DNA of 64,000 nucleotides from Chrysoporthe austroafricana (lineage: Eukaryota; Ascomycota; Sordariomycetes; Diaporthales; Cryphonectriaceae): positions 992,001-1,056,000 of the forward strand of contig JYIP02000010.1 of NCBI GenBank assembly GCA_001051155.2. Direction: 5' to 3'. The translations under genes and the position numbers were made by a program. Below the pieces are notes generated by a model. That model had not been told where the DNA came from, made no database searches, and saw nothing but the letters and a program-made list of their open reading frames with translations. Shown in pieces: positions 22,076 to 34,636 of the stretch. The stretch's first letter is position 1; every line of letters starts with the position of its first letter.

Positions 22076-23664
22076 ATGGACATCATCATCGTGGGTGCCG
22101 GGATCGCCGGCCTCGGTGCTGGAGTTGCTCTGCGCAGGGCAGGTCACAGAGTGACGGTCAGAACTCCCCGCCCCGACGGCAACGCTCACTTCTGACAAGG
22201 CACTAGATTCTAGAACAATCGTCGTTGCTGCACGAAGTGGGAGCGGCCATCACGATCAAACCCAATGCCTCGCGGGTCCTCCAGTCGTGGGACTTCGTCC
22301 CGGAGCAGTCCGGCATGGTTGCCATACGCAAGGGGAGCCTGATCGACGGCACGAACATGCACGTGCTGATCCCCAGCTACTACAAGGACTGCGAGTCGAC
22401 ATGGGGCCTGCCCATGTACGCTGTCCATCGAGAAGATCTTCACACCCAGCTGAGACTGCTTGCCACCCAAAAGGAGGGGCCCGGACGCCCCTGTGATGTC
22501 CAAGTGCGATCCAAGGTTGTCGACTATGTAAGCAACGGAGTGAAACTTCGAATCGGACTCGGATGAGATGCTACTAACACGCGCATGCACCAGGATGCCA
22601 AGAACGGCAAGGTCACGGCCGAAAATGGCGACGTCCTGGAGGCCGATCTCATTGTCGCCGCGGATGGTGTGCACTCGACAGCTGTGAAGCACGTCCTCGG
22701 CGACGAGGTCGTCGAGGCTGGAGATACAGGTTGGGCGTGTATGCGGTGGCTGGTGCCGAGAGAGGACTTCCTCTCGGATCCAGAGACCGCGCACATGATC
22801 CAGGACTCGTCCACGAGGTATTTCACAACGGCCGGGGGCGCTGCTGGCTTGGTGTGGTATCCTTGTCGAAAGTGCGTTGTGTCATCTCTTCACAAATGCG
22901 TGGGGCTACCTGCTGACTATGTTGGAATTCAGCAACGAGGTGCAGAACTTCCTGTATCTCTCGCGAGAATTTGACACCTCCCACGTCGGAGAAGGCATGG
23001 ATGAGCCCAGTTCATCTTGCAATCAACGAGAGATCAATCACTAATGCGGGGTATAGATTTCCGAGCCGTGGTAGAGCCAAGCATGCCGATAGAATATGCA
23101 AAGAAGCACTTTGCCCCGGCTCTGCAGACTATAGTAAAGTAATTTTGACCGTGACTGATTCATATCATATCATATGCTTACACATGGCGCAGAAAAGCGA
23201 GAGACGTGAAGTTCTGGAAACTGGTCGCCAGAGGGCCGATTCCCAAGTGGCATAAGGGCCGACTTCTCCTAATTGGTGACGCTGCCCATCCCATGCTCAC
23301 CTGTAAGCGGATTTCCCATGGCAATTAAGGTTCGAGCGAGTGCTTGCTAACTCTGGAAACAGTCCAGGGTCAAGGTGGCGGACAGGCCATCGAGGATGGT
23401 GCGGCTCTCGGTGTTCTGTTTGACCAACTTCACGACAAAGGGGCTATAGAGGGTCGACTGCAACTGTTTGAGCAGGTTAGGAGGAACAGAGGCTCTGCGC
23501 TGCAGGTTCTTTCCAACACCAACCCTCCGGCACCGCAAAGCGTCCGCGATGCTGCCGCCGAGTACCTTCCTGGTAGCAGGCTCGATTCTACGGACGACAT
23601 CAACGAGTACGTGTTCTCGTTTGATGTGATTGCGGAATCGAAGGCAGCACTCTCCGCTGCGTAG
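22076..23664 (+). CDS. FAD-dependent monooxygenase, salicylate-hydroxylase-like (416 aa)
   Basis: Seven exons give 416 aa in one phase: 22076-22156, 22207-22527, 22594-22871, 22933-23009, 23057-23138, 23193-23302, 23363-23664. The fourth intron (23010-23056) is the least certain splice. Family motifs are the N-terminal FAD-binding [13 protein letters not shown], the middle motif [10 protein letters not shown], and GDAAHPM followed by [16 protein letters not shown]. This is the class A flavoprotein hydroxylase family, which uses FAD and NAD(P)H to hydroxylate or epoxidise aromatic or olefinic substrates. Lying between the NR-PKS and the exporter on the same strand, it is the best candidate for oxidising the polyketide lactone. 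Hypothemycin clusters carry a flavin monooxygenase (Hpm7) in a similar setting, by recall; orthology is not shown. An intron branch-point-like CTAAC occurs at 22574. Confidence 0.85.
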
Positions 23665-25179
23665 GATGGCTGTGGAGGGTTGGAAGTGGGAGGGTTTTAG
23701 TCAACAGCCAAATATAGCTAGCACTCTCAGAATAACACCTGGACACGTCGTCCAGAGACGCAACAGATGTAACTCTCAAGCAGATGGCTTAATCACCAAT
23801 TGCCTTTTCCTTCAAGCTGTCCTGGAATGGACCATCTGGGGAAGCAGCTAGCCTCGAACCCAAGCCTACGTGACTGTAGGCGATGTAGTTGTGGGTATCT
23901 TGGATGGTTTGATACCAACCAATAATAGAAAGTGTAAAAGTTTTCTTGGCAATACGATTTGCCCGAGTTTTCCTTTTTATGCGAAAGTGGTTACAATGTA
24001 ATTATTGAAGCAGGCATCAGATCCTCCACCAAGGGGAAACTAAGAAAAAAAAGAGGGGAGTGGCGGGGGTGTGGTCTAGTACGGCGAAGAGAAGAGAGGA
24101 CCAGAGTGATACCTGTTCTCTCGTCCTGCACGACGAATGGACTGGTCGTCGAGCGCAGCAGCGAGGCGCTGAGAACAGCAACCAATACAGTTAAAATGGC
24201 ACGAAACGGTACACATCTAGGCGCGAAACACTTTCCTTCTAGCTACGACAGCGCCCGTCCGGTCTTTCAATCTACATGAGCGGGCAATAAAGATCCATGA
24301 GAAAAGAAGAAGTACTTAGATTTGGCTTTTCCCAAACTAGAGTGGAGTATGGCAGCCTTGGCATCATATGTCTCTGATCAGAGTCCTGACAGAGTCTCTC
24401 GTCCCCAGAACAATATTGTAAGTGTACACAACAAATGTCATGATTTCGTAAATGATTCCGTAAGTATCAGGTCTTCTTTGTTGTCTAGAAAAAGTATCTA
24501 AAGACCGAGAAGCCGTCGGCTTGAGAATAATACACCGAAGAGACCCGTACCGTCGTACCTTTTCCTCACAACTGGCGTAGGATTCTCGGGCTATGACTGA
24601 GAAGCCCGCCGAGCCGAGTGGGATGGAACGGCGGACGTAGCCGGGCGGAGGAAAAGTCAGCCCGATGTACAAGACAATATGGTTTATCATCTACCGTTTT
24701 AGGCGGGTGCATTCTGAACTCGTGTTTACAAAATAACACCAGCAACACGCCCTCCTCGGACAGCCAATTCTCCTTTGGAAGAAAAAAAGAAAAGAAAAAA
24801 AAATCATCACGATCATCTCCAGTCACTTTCTATACGGTGAGATTCGTCTTGAACTTTCGAAGTTCGTTCTGAATTGTTCAAATCCGTCCGTCTTAGTCAG
24901 ACGCAAAGGAAAGCATCCAGACCTTGGAGGATAACAGCCCTAGCCGCACTCGGGAATCCTGCCCTGCCAGGAGTAAAACGTTTGGTACCTGGCAAAAAAG
25001 AAGAGGCTCTCCAGGTACATGTGTCTCACTGCATATGGCGGGATTACCGTCTCAACTCTGAGATTTATCAGCAGTCCAAGTATACTGTTCGATAAAAGCT
25101 TGGCTCCGTCCCTGCGAATTATCCACTGCCTTCCCGCCCATTCAGGACTGAGCAGCAACATTTCACCCCATTAGCAGCC
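23665..25179. other. Intergenic region, no recognisable gene
   Basis: Only short uncharacteristic frames occur. An A-rich tract lies at 24780-24803. The right end is the likely promoter of the MFS gene. Confidence 0.5.
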
Positions 25180-26979
25180 ATGGAGAGTGATGGAGACAGC
25201 AACCGTACGAGGGTGCCGACCACGGCAAACTCAGTGAACGAGAAGATAGCCGAGCACGTCGACCAGCCGAATGCCCAGTCTGGCTACTCCATAGGCACCG
25301 GCGTTACCGGGTCTGACAACGAAGCGCAAGTCGGCAGGAAGGCCAGCCAGTCTTATGATGAGGATCTCGTCGATGCTCATGCCGCGCCGGTAGAGCTGAC
25401 TCTCAGCCAGCAGCGCCACGCTGCCGAGACAGACCAGAACTATCCGACCGGCCTCAAGCTTACCATTATCATCCTTGCCCTTGAGCTTGCCGTGCTCTGC
25501 GTTGCCCTCGACAACACCATTATTGCCACGGCCATTCCCAAGATCACAGATGATTTCCACGCACTAGACGACGTCGGCTGGTACGGGTCTGCATATCTGC
25601 TTACCCTGAGCGCTTTTCAACTCTTCTTCGGCCGTCTCTACAAGCGCTTCAGCGTCAAATGGGTCTTCCTCTTCTGCCTCTTCGTCTTCGAACTCGGCTC
25701 TCTCATCTGCGGCGTTGCGCCGACCTCCAACGCCCTCATCGTCGGCCGCGCCTTCGCCGGTGTCGGCGCGGCAGGCATTTTCTCGGGCGCGCTGATCATC
25801 ATCGCCTTCTCGACGCCTCTCGAGAAGCGCGCCATGTACACGGCCCTTGTCTCGGCCGTCTTCGGCATTGCCAGCGTCGTCGGCCCGCTGCTCGGCGGAG
25901 CCTTCACCGACCACGTGACCTGGCGCTGGTGCTTCTACATCAATCTGCCCTTTGGCGGCGTGACGGCCGTGGCGCTCGTCTTCTTCCTCAAGCTGCCCCG
26001 CCAAGCGCGGCCCGAAGCAGACGAAACGCTGCGCGAGAAGATCATGCATTTCGACCCCATCGGCACCGCCATCTTCCTGCCGTGCGTCGTGTGCGTCCTG
26101 CTGGCGCTGCAGTGGGGCGGCACCACGTACGCATGGAGCGATGGCCGCATCATCGCGCTGTTCGTCCTCTTCGGCGTGCTGCTCATCACCTTCGTCGGCG
26201 TGCAGTTCTGGATGGGCGAGGACGCCACGGTGCCGGTGCGCATCGCCGGGCAGCGCAGTGTCGGGAGCTCCGCCTTCTTCTCCCTGTGCGTCGGCGCGTC
26301 CTTCTTCACCATGGTCTACTACCTGCCCATCTGGTTCCAGGCCATCCACGGGGCAAGCGCCACCTCCTCAGGTATCGACACCCTGCCCATGATGATCTCC
26401 ACCACGGTCGGCAACATCATCGGCGGCGTTTTCGTCTCGCTGACGGGCTACTACACGCCGATGATGTACGCGCTCCCACCCATCGCGTCTGTCGGCGCCG
26501 GGCTAATGACCACGTGGACGGTCGACGTGTCGACGGGCCGGTGGATCGGCTACCAGATCCTGTTCGGGCTCGGCATCGGCCTCGGGATGCAGCAGAGCAT
26601 GGTGGCGGCGCAGGCGTCGCTGCCGCTCGCCGACACAGCGATTGGCACGTCGCTCCAGATGTTTGGGCAGATGTTTGGCGGCAGCCTGTTCGTCAGCGTG
26701 GCCGAGAACGTCTTTACCAACAAGCTCCTCAAGGGGCTCGCGACCGTCAGCGACCTTGGTATGACCCCCCAAGCTGTGACCGACGCCGGCGCGACCGAGT
26801 TGGAGAGGCTGTTTGGCAGCAACCCAGCACTGCTGGCCGAGGTCAAGTTTCAGTACAACGCTGCCGTCATATGGGCCTTCCGGACGGCGCTGATCACGAC
26901 ATGCCTGAGCGTATTGGGGGTCATCTTTGTAGAGTGGAGGAGTGTCAAGGGGAAGAAGATTGAGATGGTGGCGGCGTAG
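25180..26979 (+). CDS. MFS multidrug/toxin efflux transporter, DHA2 (14-TMS) family (599 aa)
   Basis: A single-exon frame of 599 aa starts at ATG 25180. About 85 hydrophilic residues precede the first membrane segment, typical of fungal DHA2 exporters. The conserved membrane-border motif appears as [17 protein letters not shown], the loop motif as [11 protein letters not shown], and the drug-antiporter motif as [16 protein letters not shown]. Membrane segments continue to the end with a short basic tail. Position in the cluster suggests export of the polyketide lactone and self-protection, as for Rdc3 or Hpm6 type transporters (recall). The gene is GC-rich, which produces long antisense and shifted frames without meaning. 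Confidence 0.92.
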   Translation: MESDGDSNRTRVPTTANSVNEKIAEHVDQPNAQSGYSIGTGVTGSDNEAQVGRKASQSYDEDLVDAHAAPVELTLSQQRHAAETDQNYPTGLKLTIIILALELAVLCVALDNTIIATAIPKITDDFHALDDVGWYGSAYLLTLSAFQLFFGRLYKRFSVKWVFLFCLFVFELGSLICGVAPTSNALIVGRAFAGVGAAGIFSGALIIIAFSTPLEKRAMYTALVSAVFGIASVVGPLLGGAFTDHVTWRWCFYINLPFGGVTAVALVFFLKLPRQARPEADETLREKIMHFDPIGTAIFLPCVVCVLLALQWGGTTYAWSDGRIIALFVLFGVLLITFVGVQFWMGEDATVPVRIAGQRSVGSSAFFSLCVGASFFTMVYYLPIWFQAIHGASATSSGIDTLPMMISTTVGNIIGGVFVSLTGYYTPMMYALPPIASVGAGLMTTWTVDVSTGRWIGYQILFGLGIGLGMQQSMVAAQASLPLADTAIGTSLQMFGQMFGGSLFVSVAENVFTNKLLKGLATVSDLGMTPQAVTDAGATELERLFGSNPALLAEVKFQYNAAVIWAFRTALITTCLSVLGVIFVEWRSVKGKKIEMVAA

Positions 26980-29422
26980 TTTCGACCGAGGGCGGTGAGC
27001 GTCGGTTTTCCTTGGCTGTTTAGGGCTTGCATACATACTTTACGGGTTGGTAACTACGTTGGTCTTAGGCTCTGGAATATAGGCAAGTGGATATACTCAA
27101 CTCTTATTTGCAATTATTATATATTAGGACGAAACTAAAGCTCTCTCGTCCGAGTTTAGATAATTACTTAGAACCCAACTGCAATGGGAACTGGCTGTGG
27201 CGAACTCCCTAGATCGTTCTCTAAAATTCAAGTTTGGGTTGTCTCTGAGTGGTCTGCTGTGGAGCCACGGAGTGAGCCGCTGGCAGATTGCATGGTACAA
27301 CGTCCTGCAGCTTGTTCAAAGATTTCAGCACAGTAGTAACACGTGGATGCGTGCGTGAGAATAGACTGGCCACCGAGAAATCGTCAGCATTGATCCTCTT
27401 TCACCCCCAAGTGCTCACCGTGAAAGCCCATTCGGCATACCAGAAACAGCCTTTAGGTGCAATTGCTTATCTTAAGGAGAATTAGACATAGCTGGCGCAA
27501 CTCGAAGTTGCCACCCGCACAACCTGTTGTTCAATCCGTACTTGCTCTGGTCCCTGCCCGCCTTATGACAGCTGCGTGTATAATAGGCTCGCGTGCGAGG
27601 AGTATGCTGGAATCAGCCTTGTTATTTGGATCTTACAAAGCCCTATCTCTCGACAATCAGCCGGCAGGGATCAGGATAGGTAATTATATGTTCGAAAAGA
27701 TTACTGAGTATGGTACGTTTTGCGGTTGGCACTTAGGGCGCCACCCGCATCTCAACGAGCTCCTAGGGCTGACCGAGCCACCTAGCTGCATGTTCTAGCC
27801 ATGAGCGAGGCTTGGCTTAATAAGTACCATGCGATCGCGTCCGGTGGGCCATCGGTCGCCTGGAAAATGCCCGATCCGCCGCGATACTTGGTGACAGCGG
27901 AATGATCCAACTAATTACTAGGGCTTACAAATCACGACGTACCGTGCGCGGTCTGTCGCAAAGCATAAACGGTCTCTGATGGATCTCAAGTTGGAGTCGA
28001 AAGGATGGCAATCCCTCAAGGTCGCTCGCGTATACGGACCAGCGCCTGCAGACGGTCCAGGGATGTAGAGCCTCGCCTTTGCCGCTACAACTACGCGAAA
28101 CGGCGATCGACGTTACGCTACCCTCACTGCACCAGCAGCCTTGCTGCCAGAATCCTAATGTGGCTCAAAGGGGGAGGGCCGTCGTAACCCAGTACGTGTT
28201 TCCCTGGAGAGGCACGTGTCGGCGGTATCCCACCGAGCTTATCAATCATCATGGACCTATTATATTGCGGGACTGCCGATAAGCCTTGAAGTGCACCGAG
28301 ATCCTTCTTCTTGGTCCTCCAATCGGTTCTTGGCCGACAAATGCTTTGCATGGCATGCGGGATGGTGGGGGGGCGAGGAGGATCGACACGACGGGCCGAG
28401 CAGTCCATCCAGCAAGCCTATCTGGAAATGCAATGGGATGACTCACCACACACATAACCACACAGATACATGTCGTGGGCAACACAGGGACACGGACCAA
28501 GGAGGATCCTCGGCCTCCCACCGGCGCTGTCAACGCTGAGCAGACCGCCCTTCCTATCCCCCGGGAGCGGAAATCCACTGCTCACTCAGGTCCTCGAATG
28601 CGTATGTCGACCGATGCTCCCAGGGAGTCCACGGTGGGACCGGAAGCTTAAGAATGCTAGTCGCCGTCGCTCCCGTCTGTTTGTGTATATTAGTGAATGA
28701 AGCGCTTGGCTGCACATGCCTGCGAAACGCGAGCCGAGACATCTCATCATCCTCATCCTCCTCGAGGTAAACACGTCAGCGAGACTCAAGCCACGTCAAC
28801 TTACGACTCATTGACAAATCGACTTCTTCGGGTCTTAGCCAATTCTCATTCCGAACTCCGAGATAAAGTCATCCAACGTCAGCACTGCGCCGCCGTGAAT
28901 GCAGGGACCGAAACGGGTGAGGGTGCTGCTGCGGGCAGCTACGTGCCAGCGTAGCATTCACCAGTGGATTCCGTTGTTCCATTGTGCCTAGGCCAGGCGC
29001 CGGGGACCGAGGCCTCTCGGACAGATGGGTGATCCCACGGGCTCAGTTTAGTGGATACCATCGATTTCGGGTCCGGGCAGGAGGAGGGCACCCGAGGAGG
29101 ATTGCATGGAGGGTTGAGACTATGTGGTCGATGGTAGGCGAGAAGGAATAGACAGAGAGTCTCTGTGAGTGTTGTCCTTTGATGGAAGCGTTTGCTCGGA
29201 GGCGAATAAGACGGCGGAAACTGAAAAAGATGGCGGTCGTGAATATAGTCATTTGCTGTCTAAGTCTATCAGAAGGATTTGAGGCTCTTTGTCGCGATAC
29301 CATGATGATGTCTAGTCGTATATGGGCCTGTAAATCAAACCCATAGCCCGTGCGCCCCTCAAGCAAAAAGAAGGAGAGGGAGGGAAAAAGTAAACAGGAC
29401 TGTCCCCGTCCCAAAATTCTCG
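26980..29422. other. Long gene-poor interval
   Basis: No protein family recognised on either strand. A possible transcript-end hairpin, GGACGA with TCGTCC, lies at about 27127-27152 after the MFS gene. The remainder shows only short random frames. Confidence 0.45.
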
Positions 29423-30796
29423 TCACAGCTCCATGTGCTGTGCAAGAAGTGTCGGGTCCACCGTCTCGTCTCCCGCAGAGACCGATAACAGCCTCTTGAC
29501 GTCCTCGGCCTTCTTTTCCAGCCACAGGCGCGTATAATCGCAGGCCATCACAAATGCCATATGCCGCGACGGGTGCGGGAGGCTGGTCCGCGCGTCGTGC
29601 AGATTCCGCAGGTGCAGCGTCAGCTGCGACAGCAGCCTCTCTAGCCTGCGAAATGACAACAGGTACAACCTCCGCCGCAGGTCTACCTCCTCCTCATCCT
29701 CCAACTCGAAAACACCCCACGACAGCCGGGGCTCTAAGAGCCCTCCTGGGGACATGTTGGCGCTCCTGGGGGCCGTGCTGGACACGGACTCGTCCGAGAC
29801 CGACGAGAGACTGCTCCCCTTCTCCGTATTCCTGCGCAGCGGGGGCTCGCTGGCGAGCGCCTCGAACTCGTCGATAACGTAGCCGATGAGCGTGGCGACG
29901 GCCATGATGTGGATAGGCTCGGCGTCCTCACGGCCGTGCGCGCACCCCATCGACGTCTCGGACAACGCGATGCACCGCTTCAGCCTAGCGAGCTGCGCAT
30001 CGAGCGGCAGCCGCCGGTCGTCGCCGCGCATCGTCGCCAGCAGTTCCATGACGCCCGCGTGGCAGGTGCACTCGCCGCACAGCGGTGATGGCGGCGCTGT
30101 CGTAGGGCCCGCCACTCCCATCTGTCGCGCCCAAAACGCGGCCATGTCGGTGGCCCAGGGGCTGGCATACTCGGCGCCCGGCGTCGGGAAGCGCGTGACG
30201 ACCGCGCCGAGAGGGTCGTCAAGCGGGCCGCTGCTGGTGCTGGTGCTGGTGCTGGTGCTGGTGCTGGTGCTAGTGCTGGTAGCCACCCCCAGGCTGCTAA
30301 AGTCCAGCAGGGGCAGCCCGTCGCGGTGTCTTAGATGGGCTGCCGTCGAAGCCAGGGACGGGGCGGCCTGCGGAGTGTGGGCGGTGTAGATGTGAAATGG
30401 CGACGCTGCTGCTGTGGTATTTTGTTGCTGTTGCGGTGGTATCATGAACTGTGGCCCAGCCGGGGACATGTAGTCGCCGAAGAGGGTTTCGTCGTGCGTT
30501 CCGGCCGACCGGTCGGGCGATGCGCTGCGGTTGTTGGTGCTGTTGCTGTTGCTGTTGCTGTTGCTATTGGCGTTCATGTCGCCGCTGGACGAGGACCGCG
30601 AAGGCCCGCGTGGCCGTTGCGATGCCGACGGCGGCATCGATATGGGCGGGGCGTCCTTGTGTGTCCGCCGCGACAACCCGTAGACGCACTCGGCCCCGTT
30701 GCGTTCGCACCGTGCGCATGTCGGCTTGCGCTGGCTGCACCGCACCTTGGACTCGTTGCAGGCGTTGCACGACGCCCGTAGCCGGATCGTCTTCAT
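29423..30796 (-). CDS. Zn2Cys6 transcription factor, AflR-like (457 aa)
   Basis: Single-exon frame of 457 aa from ATG 30796. The N-terminus holds a complete binuclear zinc cluster with spacing CX2CX6CX6CX2CX6C (residues about 10-37), followed by VYGLSRR, which resembles the linker after the AflR cluster. The middle contains Asn-Ser and Thr-Ser runs encoded by microsatellites. The C-terminal half ([36 protein letters not shown]) resembles the AflR-type regulatory domain found in polyketide cluster regulators. As the only regulator near the PKS pair, it is the likely pathway-specific activator. An unrelated target cannot be excluded, because the gene lies 2.4 kb beyond the MFS gene. Confidence 0.88.
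   Translation of the reverse strand: MKTIRLRASCNACNESKVRCSQRKPTCARCERNGAECVYGLSRRTHKDAPPISMPPSASQRPRGPSRSSSSGDMNANSNSNSNSNSTNNRSASPDRSAGTHDETLFGDYMSPAGPQFMIPPQQQQNTTAAASPFHIYTAHTPQAAPSLASTAAHLRHRDGLPLLDFSSLGVATSTSTSTSTSTSTSTSSGPLDDPLGAVVTRFPTPGAEYASPWATDMAAFWARQMGVAGPTTAPPSPLCGECTCHAGVMELLATMRGDDRRLPLDAQLARLKRCIALSETSMGCAHGREDAEPIHIMAVATLIGYVIDEFEALASEPPLRRNTEKGSSLSSVSDESVSSTAPRSANMSPGGLLEPRLSWGVFELEDEEEVDLRRRLYLLSFRRLERLLSQLTLHLRNLHDARTSLPHPSRHMAFVMACDYTRLWLEKKAEDVKRLLSVSAGDETVDPTLLAQHMEL
30234..30283 (-). repeat. 6-bp microsatellite coding Thr-Ser run
   Basis: About eight CTGGTG-type units (plus strand) encode alternating Ser and Thr in the linker of the Zn2Cys6 regulator. Unit length is two codons, so expansion keeps the frame. 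Confidence 0.9.
30532..30570 (-). repeat. 6-bp microsatellite coding Asn-Ser run
   Basis: About five TGCTGT-type units (plus strand) encode alternating Asn and Ser shortly after the zinc cluster of the regulator. Confidence 0.85.
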
Positions 30797-33700
30797 CGAG
30801 CTCGCTTGGTGGGAGCAGCCAAAAGCTCAGCGTACTTGGGGGAAAGTGGCACAGGAATAAAAGCCACTGCCAACAGTTCCGTATGCGTAGGACTTAGGGT
30901 ATAACAGCGCTGATTGTAGCTAGATTACAAGCCGAACATGTATGATACGCCAAAAATACAATTAACTCATCTTTGAATGAAACAAAATAAATTCACAACT
31001 ACATATTGTAAAGATAAATACCGCAAGATACAAACGCAAAGTATACGTCTATATTTGTTATCCTGCACAGGATAAAATGTCGCATTAGCTGTAAAGGGCT
31101 GTTACATTCTTAGGTAATATAAGACGCTTTGAGAAACTTGCAAAGGACCGGGCAGTTTTCTTTCGGGATTGGGTTGCTGTCCTCAAATCGCCAGGCTCCT
31201 AGCCAGTTTGCGACGACCAATAGATGGTCGACTAATCAAATATATGTATATGTTTTACTGGTCATTTTCCAGCATGCATGCATTCATCCGCCTAGACAGG
31301 ACCCTATGCATTGATTAGCCGCTTTTTCAGGATTTTCGACTAAGAAAGACCCCGAATGTTGCTGAAAGAGGCTTCAAAGCTTTTATGTACCTCAATCTCA
31401 ATATTCGAACCCTCTTTCTTGGCTGGACTAAGGATCTCCGAGCGGGTATATTAGTCGTTGAGCAATCGTTTCCAAGTTCTGATATCTTTGGGAATGGCTA
31501 ACGTAGGGACTTTTGAGGCGCCGGGTGGATGGTTTCAAAAAGGTGGGTTGTACAACAGATGTCGTCAACTTATGCACGAAAGATGAGAGTGAACTGCAAA
31601 GCATGTGATAATGAACTCCTACATACGAAGGATACACCCTTGTAGACCCGGTAACTCCGGTCCTAGGAAATACAGTCAGATCGGACATTGTATCACAAGC
31701 AGTGCAATGACGATATGCTCGCTCCTTGCTGGGTATTCGTTCGCATTGCTCGTACTTATTGAGTACCCAACACGGTGGGTGTTTGGTAGGATTACGTGGT
31801 GGGAGCGGCAGGCTGCGTTGCTCACATGTATGATGAATTTGTATCAAACCAACTCGCTACGCCGTCCCGACTGGGATTCGTATATTTTCGCTTTTACCGT
31901 GTCTTTGCCAGGGCTGCTTGGAGCCCAGCAGGGCTTAGCCGGGATCAGCTAAGCAGCCCTGGCTGACACGAGATGATCCGCAGGATATTAACGCTCCACT
32001 GCGGAATTCCGTGATGAAATCTAGCCTTTGCCAGCTCTCCGCATCAAAACAAGTACATTCATATATTTTGAAAGGAGGCTGTTTAGATCTGATTCTACTG
32101 CAGAAGTACAAATCATCACAGGGGGGCGGGGGCGGTCCCTAGCTCATCCTCATCACCCAAGCATCATTGCCCTAACCGGTACCCACCGACCGCCGTTTGT
32201 CTGGTGTTAGCTGTGGCCCTCGTCCTCTCCAAACTAATTTTGCCACCTTTGATTAAGTGCATCATTGTCTTTCAAGTCCAGTGCTAGGGGCTAGTTTCGG
32301 ATCTTGCTTGAAATCCGCTTTCCAAAACACTCTGAGCCTATGGACCCCTGAAGAGTACAACGACCTTGACGAGCCAGAAAGTGTTCCGAAATCATACTTG
32401 GTTCGCGTCTGAATCAGCTGACGGCTATTATGGCGGCCACTTGCACGCACTGTCTCTGTCGTAATGCCCATTGGAATTGGTAAGCAGCTGTTATATTGAG
32501 TAGGTGAGTTTGTAAGTCTTCATAAGGATAAATTGGAGTAGAGTCGGAACTTAGCTGATATACATGACTCCCCGACTAGGCTATAGGGAGAGTTTCAAGC
32601 CATTGGTTTTTTCTGCGTCGAGCTAGTAAGGGGTAGGGAGCGCAACCTATTACCGCAGGGGCTGGAAGTGGTGTGATGCTGAAAGACCAACATGCGAAAT
32701 ACCGAAAAGCATCGCAAAACTATGTATAATTTGCTATACTAAACTCCCGAACCCATTGCATTCCCTTCTACCGGAACTCTGGATGGAACACGTTGGCCAG
32801 CGGAGTATCTCCGTGGAGTGGCCAATTGAGTGTAAAAGCAGTGGTATTTAAACGTGTTGTACTAAACACAGGGCGACTGATATCTTAGCTTGAACGCAGT
32901 TGAGATGTAGTCCGATACAAATTTAGTTCCCAATCGTAGAAATGAGTTATTCTGAGATGAGCTGCACAACTTTAAGGCCGTCGACGCCTTATAGTACCTG
33001 CAGCTGAACGAGGACTGTCTTCGGGTCGCTATCCCTACAATGGATAGAGAGCCTCGCAGAGAAAGTCCTTCACCCAGTGCAATTGATAAAAGGACATCGA
33101 GCCGGATCATACAGAGAACGAAGATTGTCACCATAGCCACGTGTCCCATCAATTTTAACGACTGGTGGATGTCAGCGAAACTCACCCTATCTGTGCTGCA
33201 GGTATAGATCAGTAAGCCCCTTCTTCTTGTAAAGCACACTGTCCACAAGCCGTAATTCCTAGTATTTCAGTGGCCACATACGATACTTACATGGGTTTGG
33301 AGGACAGGAACATGGTGATACTGCGGTAGAAAGCAAGTGAGCAGCCTCCACATAGGACAGGGCGACCTCTGAGCCGGATATCATGAAGGTCGACCAAGAA
33401 GCGCGTCTCCTATAAAACTCTTCAAATATGACGTCTTTCGGAGCGCATGTGCAACGAGGATGCGCGATGTGAATATTTGGCGCCCGCTACATACTTCCCG
33501 CGGCAAAGGGCGTGTAGGATAACCTCCAGCCTTTGAAGCTAAGTAAATGACTGGATGTCCAGTTTGTAGAGTGGCTAGGGAGGAATTATATTCTTTCGAC
33601 GACAGTTTCTTTTAGTCTACATTCAGCTTGGCGGGAGCGAGAATGAAGGGTTAAGAAGAAGACAGTGGTGGACGGGGAGGCAGAACACTTGGAGACAGGG

Positions 33701-34087
33701 AAGTTATCCTTTCGGAGTCACCTACCAGGGGTCGGTCTATAGAAGATTGTCATTCACGATTTTCAAAAGCATCGCCCCTAGGTAGGCAAAGGCTTGGTGC
33801 TTGTGCGGAGTGTATTCTCACCCCTAGGACTATCCAGCTTCATAGAATCACATTCATCCTGCCACTCATTTGAACCTTCAACCCACCTCATCCATAGTCT
33901 AAGTTTCTCTTGTCGGGCTTGTGACTCGCGAGTATATCTATATTCAGTCAACATCGGCCACTGATTTATCCATCCACCGCAACAAGTCTGATATATCCCT
34001 CAAAATACACCCACCTTACGAGCCTCGCATTGAACCCTCTTCCTTCAGTTCCCAGAAGGCTCCACATTCTCGATTCCATGACTATAA
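30797..34087. other. Long AT-richer interval without recognisable gene
   Basis: About 3.3 kb with lower GC than the flanking genes. Frames are short and show no recognisable family. The only structured element seen is the inverted repeat at 31898-31970. It may be decayed repeat DNA. Confidence 0.45.
31898..31970. repeat. Interrupted palindrome with nested hairpin
   Basis: The arms GCCAGGGCTGCTT (31907-31919) and AAGCAGCCCTGGC (31951-31963) are perfectly complementary. They are extended outward by CGTGTC (31898) and GACACG (31965), after 3-base and 1-base interruptions. The loop contains a second small hairpin, AGCCC with GGGCT. The arm begins CAGGG, as do many hAT-type terminal repeats, but no 8-bp target duplication is evident. 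Confidence 0.7.
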
Positions 34088-34636
34088 TCATTCCCCAATA
34101 TTTTTTCCATTAACCATAAATGGCTTTGCTTCCTGTGACACAAACAACATACGCCCCCACTTCGTTTGGCTCCTGTTCCTCCATATATGATTCGTCCCCC
34201 TCTGAACTGATACATCGCCCCTCTTCATGACCCTACTCTCTCCGGAATCCAGGCGTAGCTCGATTTCCCCCTCCAACACAACGCCATAGTCGAGACTCAT
34301 CGCCCTATGCATAGGACTCTCGCCGCCTGGCCGGACGTCTACGATGCGCAGAACACTGCCGCCGGGGATAAAGATTCCGGGAGGGGTAGACAGCAAGGAT
34401 GAGTAAGTGGCGATGTCAGACTGCTCTGTGAAGTCCACGGGAGTGCTCGTAGTAGCGTAGCCGAGGTGGAATGCCATATTTCCGAGAACTTGGGCTGGAA
34501 TGCGATCAGGTATGGCGGTGTTAAAGACAGCAAGGCCGCTGGCGTTGTAGTCTGTGATGAAGCGGTTGGGAGTGCGGAGTGCAGGTGACTCTTGACTCTG
34601 GGACTCTGTCATTGTGGTTTCCTGGTTATGAGACAC
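34088..34636 (-). CDS. Small cupin-domain protein (182 aa)
   Basis: Single-exon frame of 182 aa; a second in-frame ATG at 34612 could be the start instead. The central and C-terminal part fits the cupin fold: motif 1 around PGGESPMHRAMSLDYGVVLEGEI (read in two parts, with one His and a later Glu) and motif 2 around GDVSVQRGTNHIWRN. Small fungal cupins of this kind occur in several secondary-metabolite clusters as decarboxylases, cyclases or proteins of unknown role. No signal peptide, so cytosolic. It diverges from the short-chain dehydrogenase gene with about 420 bp between. Membership in the PKS cluster is possible but unproven because of the 3.5-kb gap to the regulator. Confidence 0.75.
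   Translation of the reverse strand: MSHNQETTMTESQSQESPALRTPNRFITDYNASGLAVFNTAIPDRIPAQVLGNMAFHLGYATTSTPVDFTEQSDIATYSSLLSTPPGIFIPGGSVLRIVDVRPGGESPMHRAMSLDYGVVLEGEIELRLDSGESRVMKRGDVSVQRGTNHIWRNRSQTKWGRMLFVSQEAKPFMVNGKNIGE

Noticed and set aside
25659..26963. 434-aa shifted frame within the MFS gene and a 261-aa antisense frame
   Set aside because: Arg/His/Pro-rich composition typical of out-of-frame reading in GC-rich coding DNA; the MFS frame explains the sequence fully.
32862..33248. 128-aa minus-strand frame with a hydrophobic stretch
   Set aside because: No recognisable family, no fitting introns or start context, and it lies in AT-richer DNA where such frames arise by chance.
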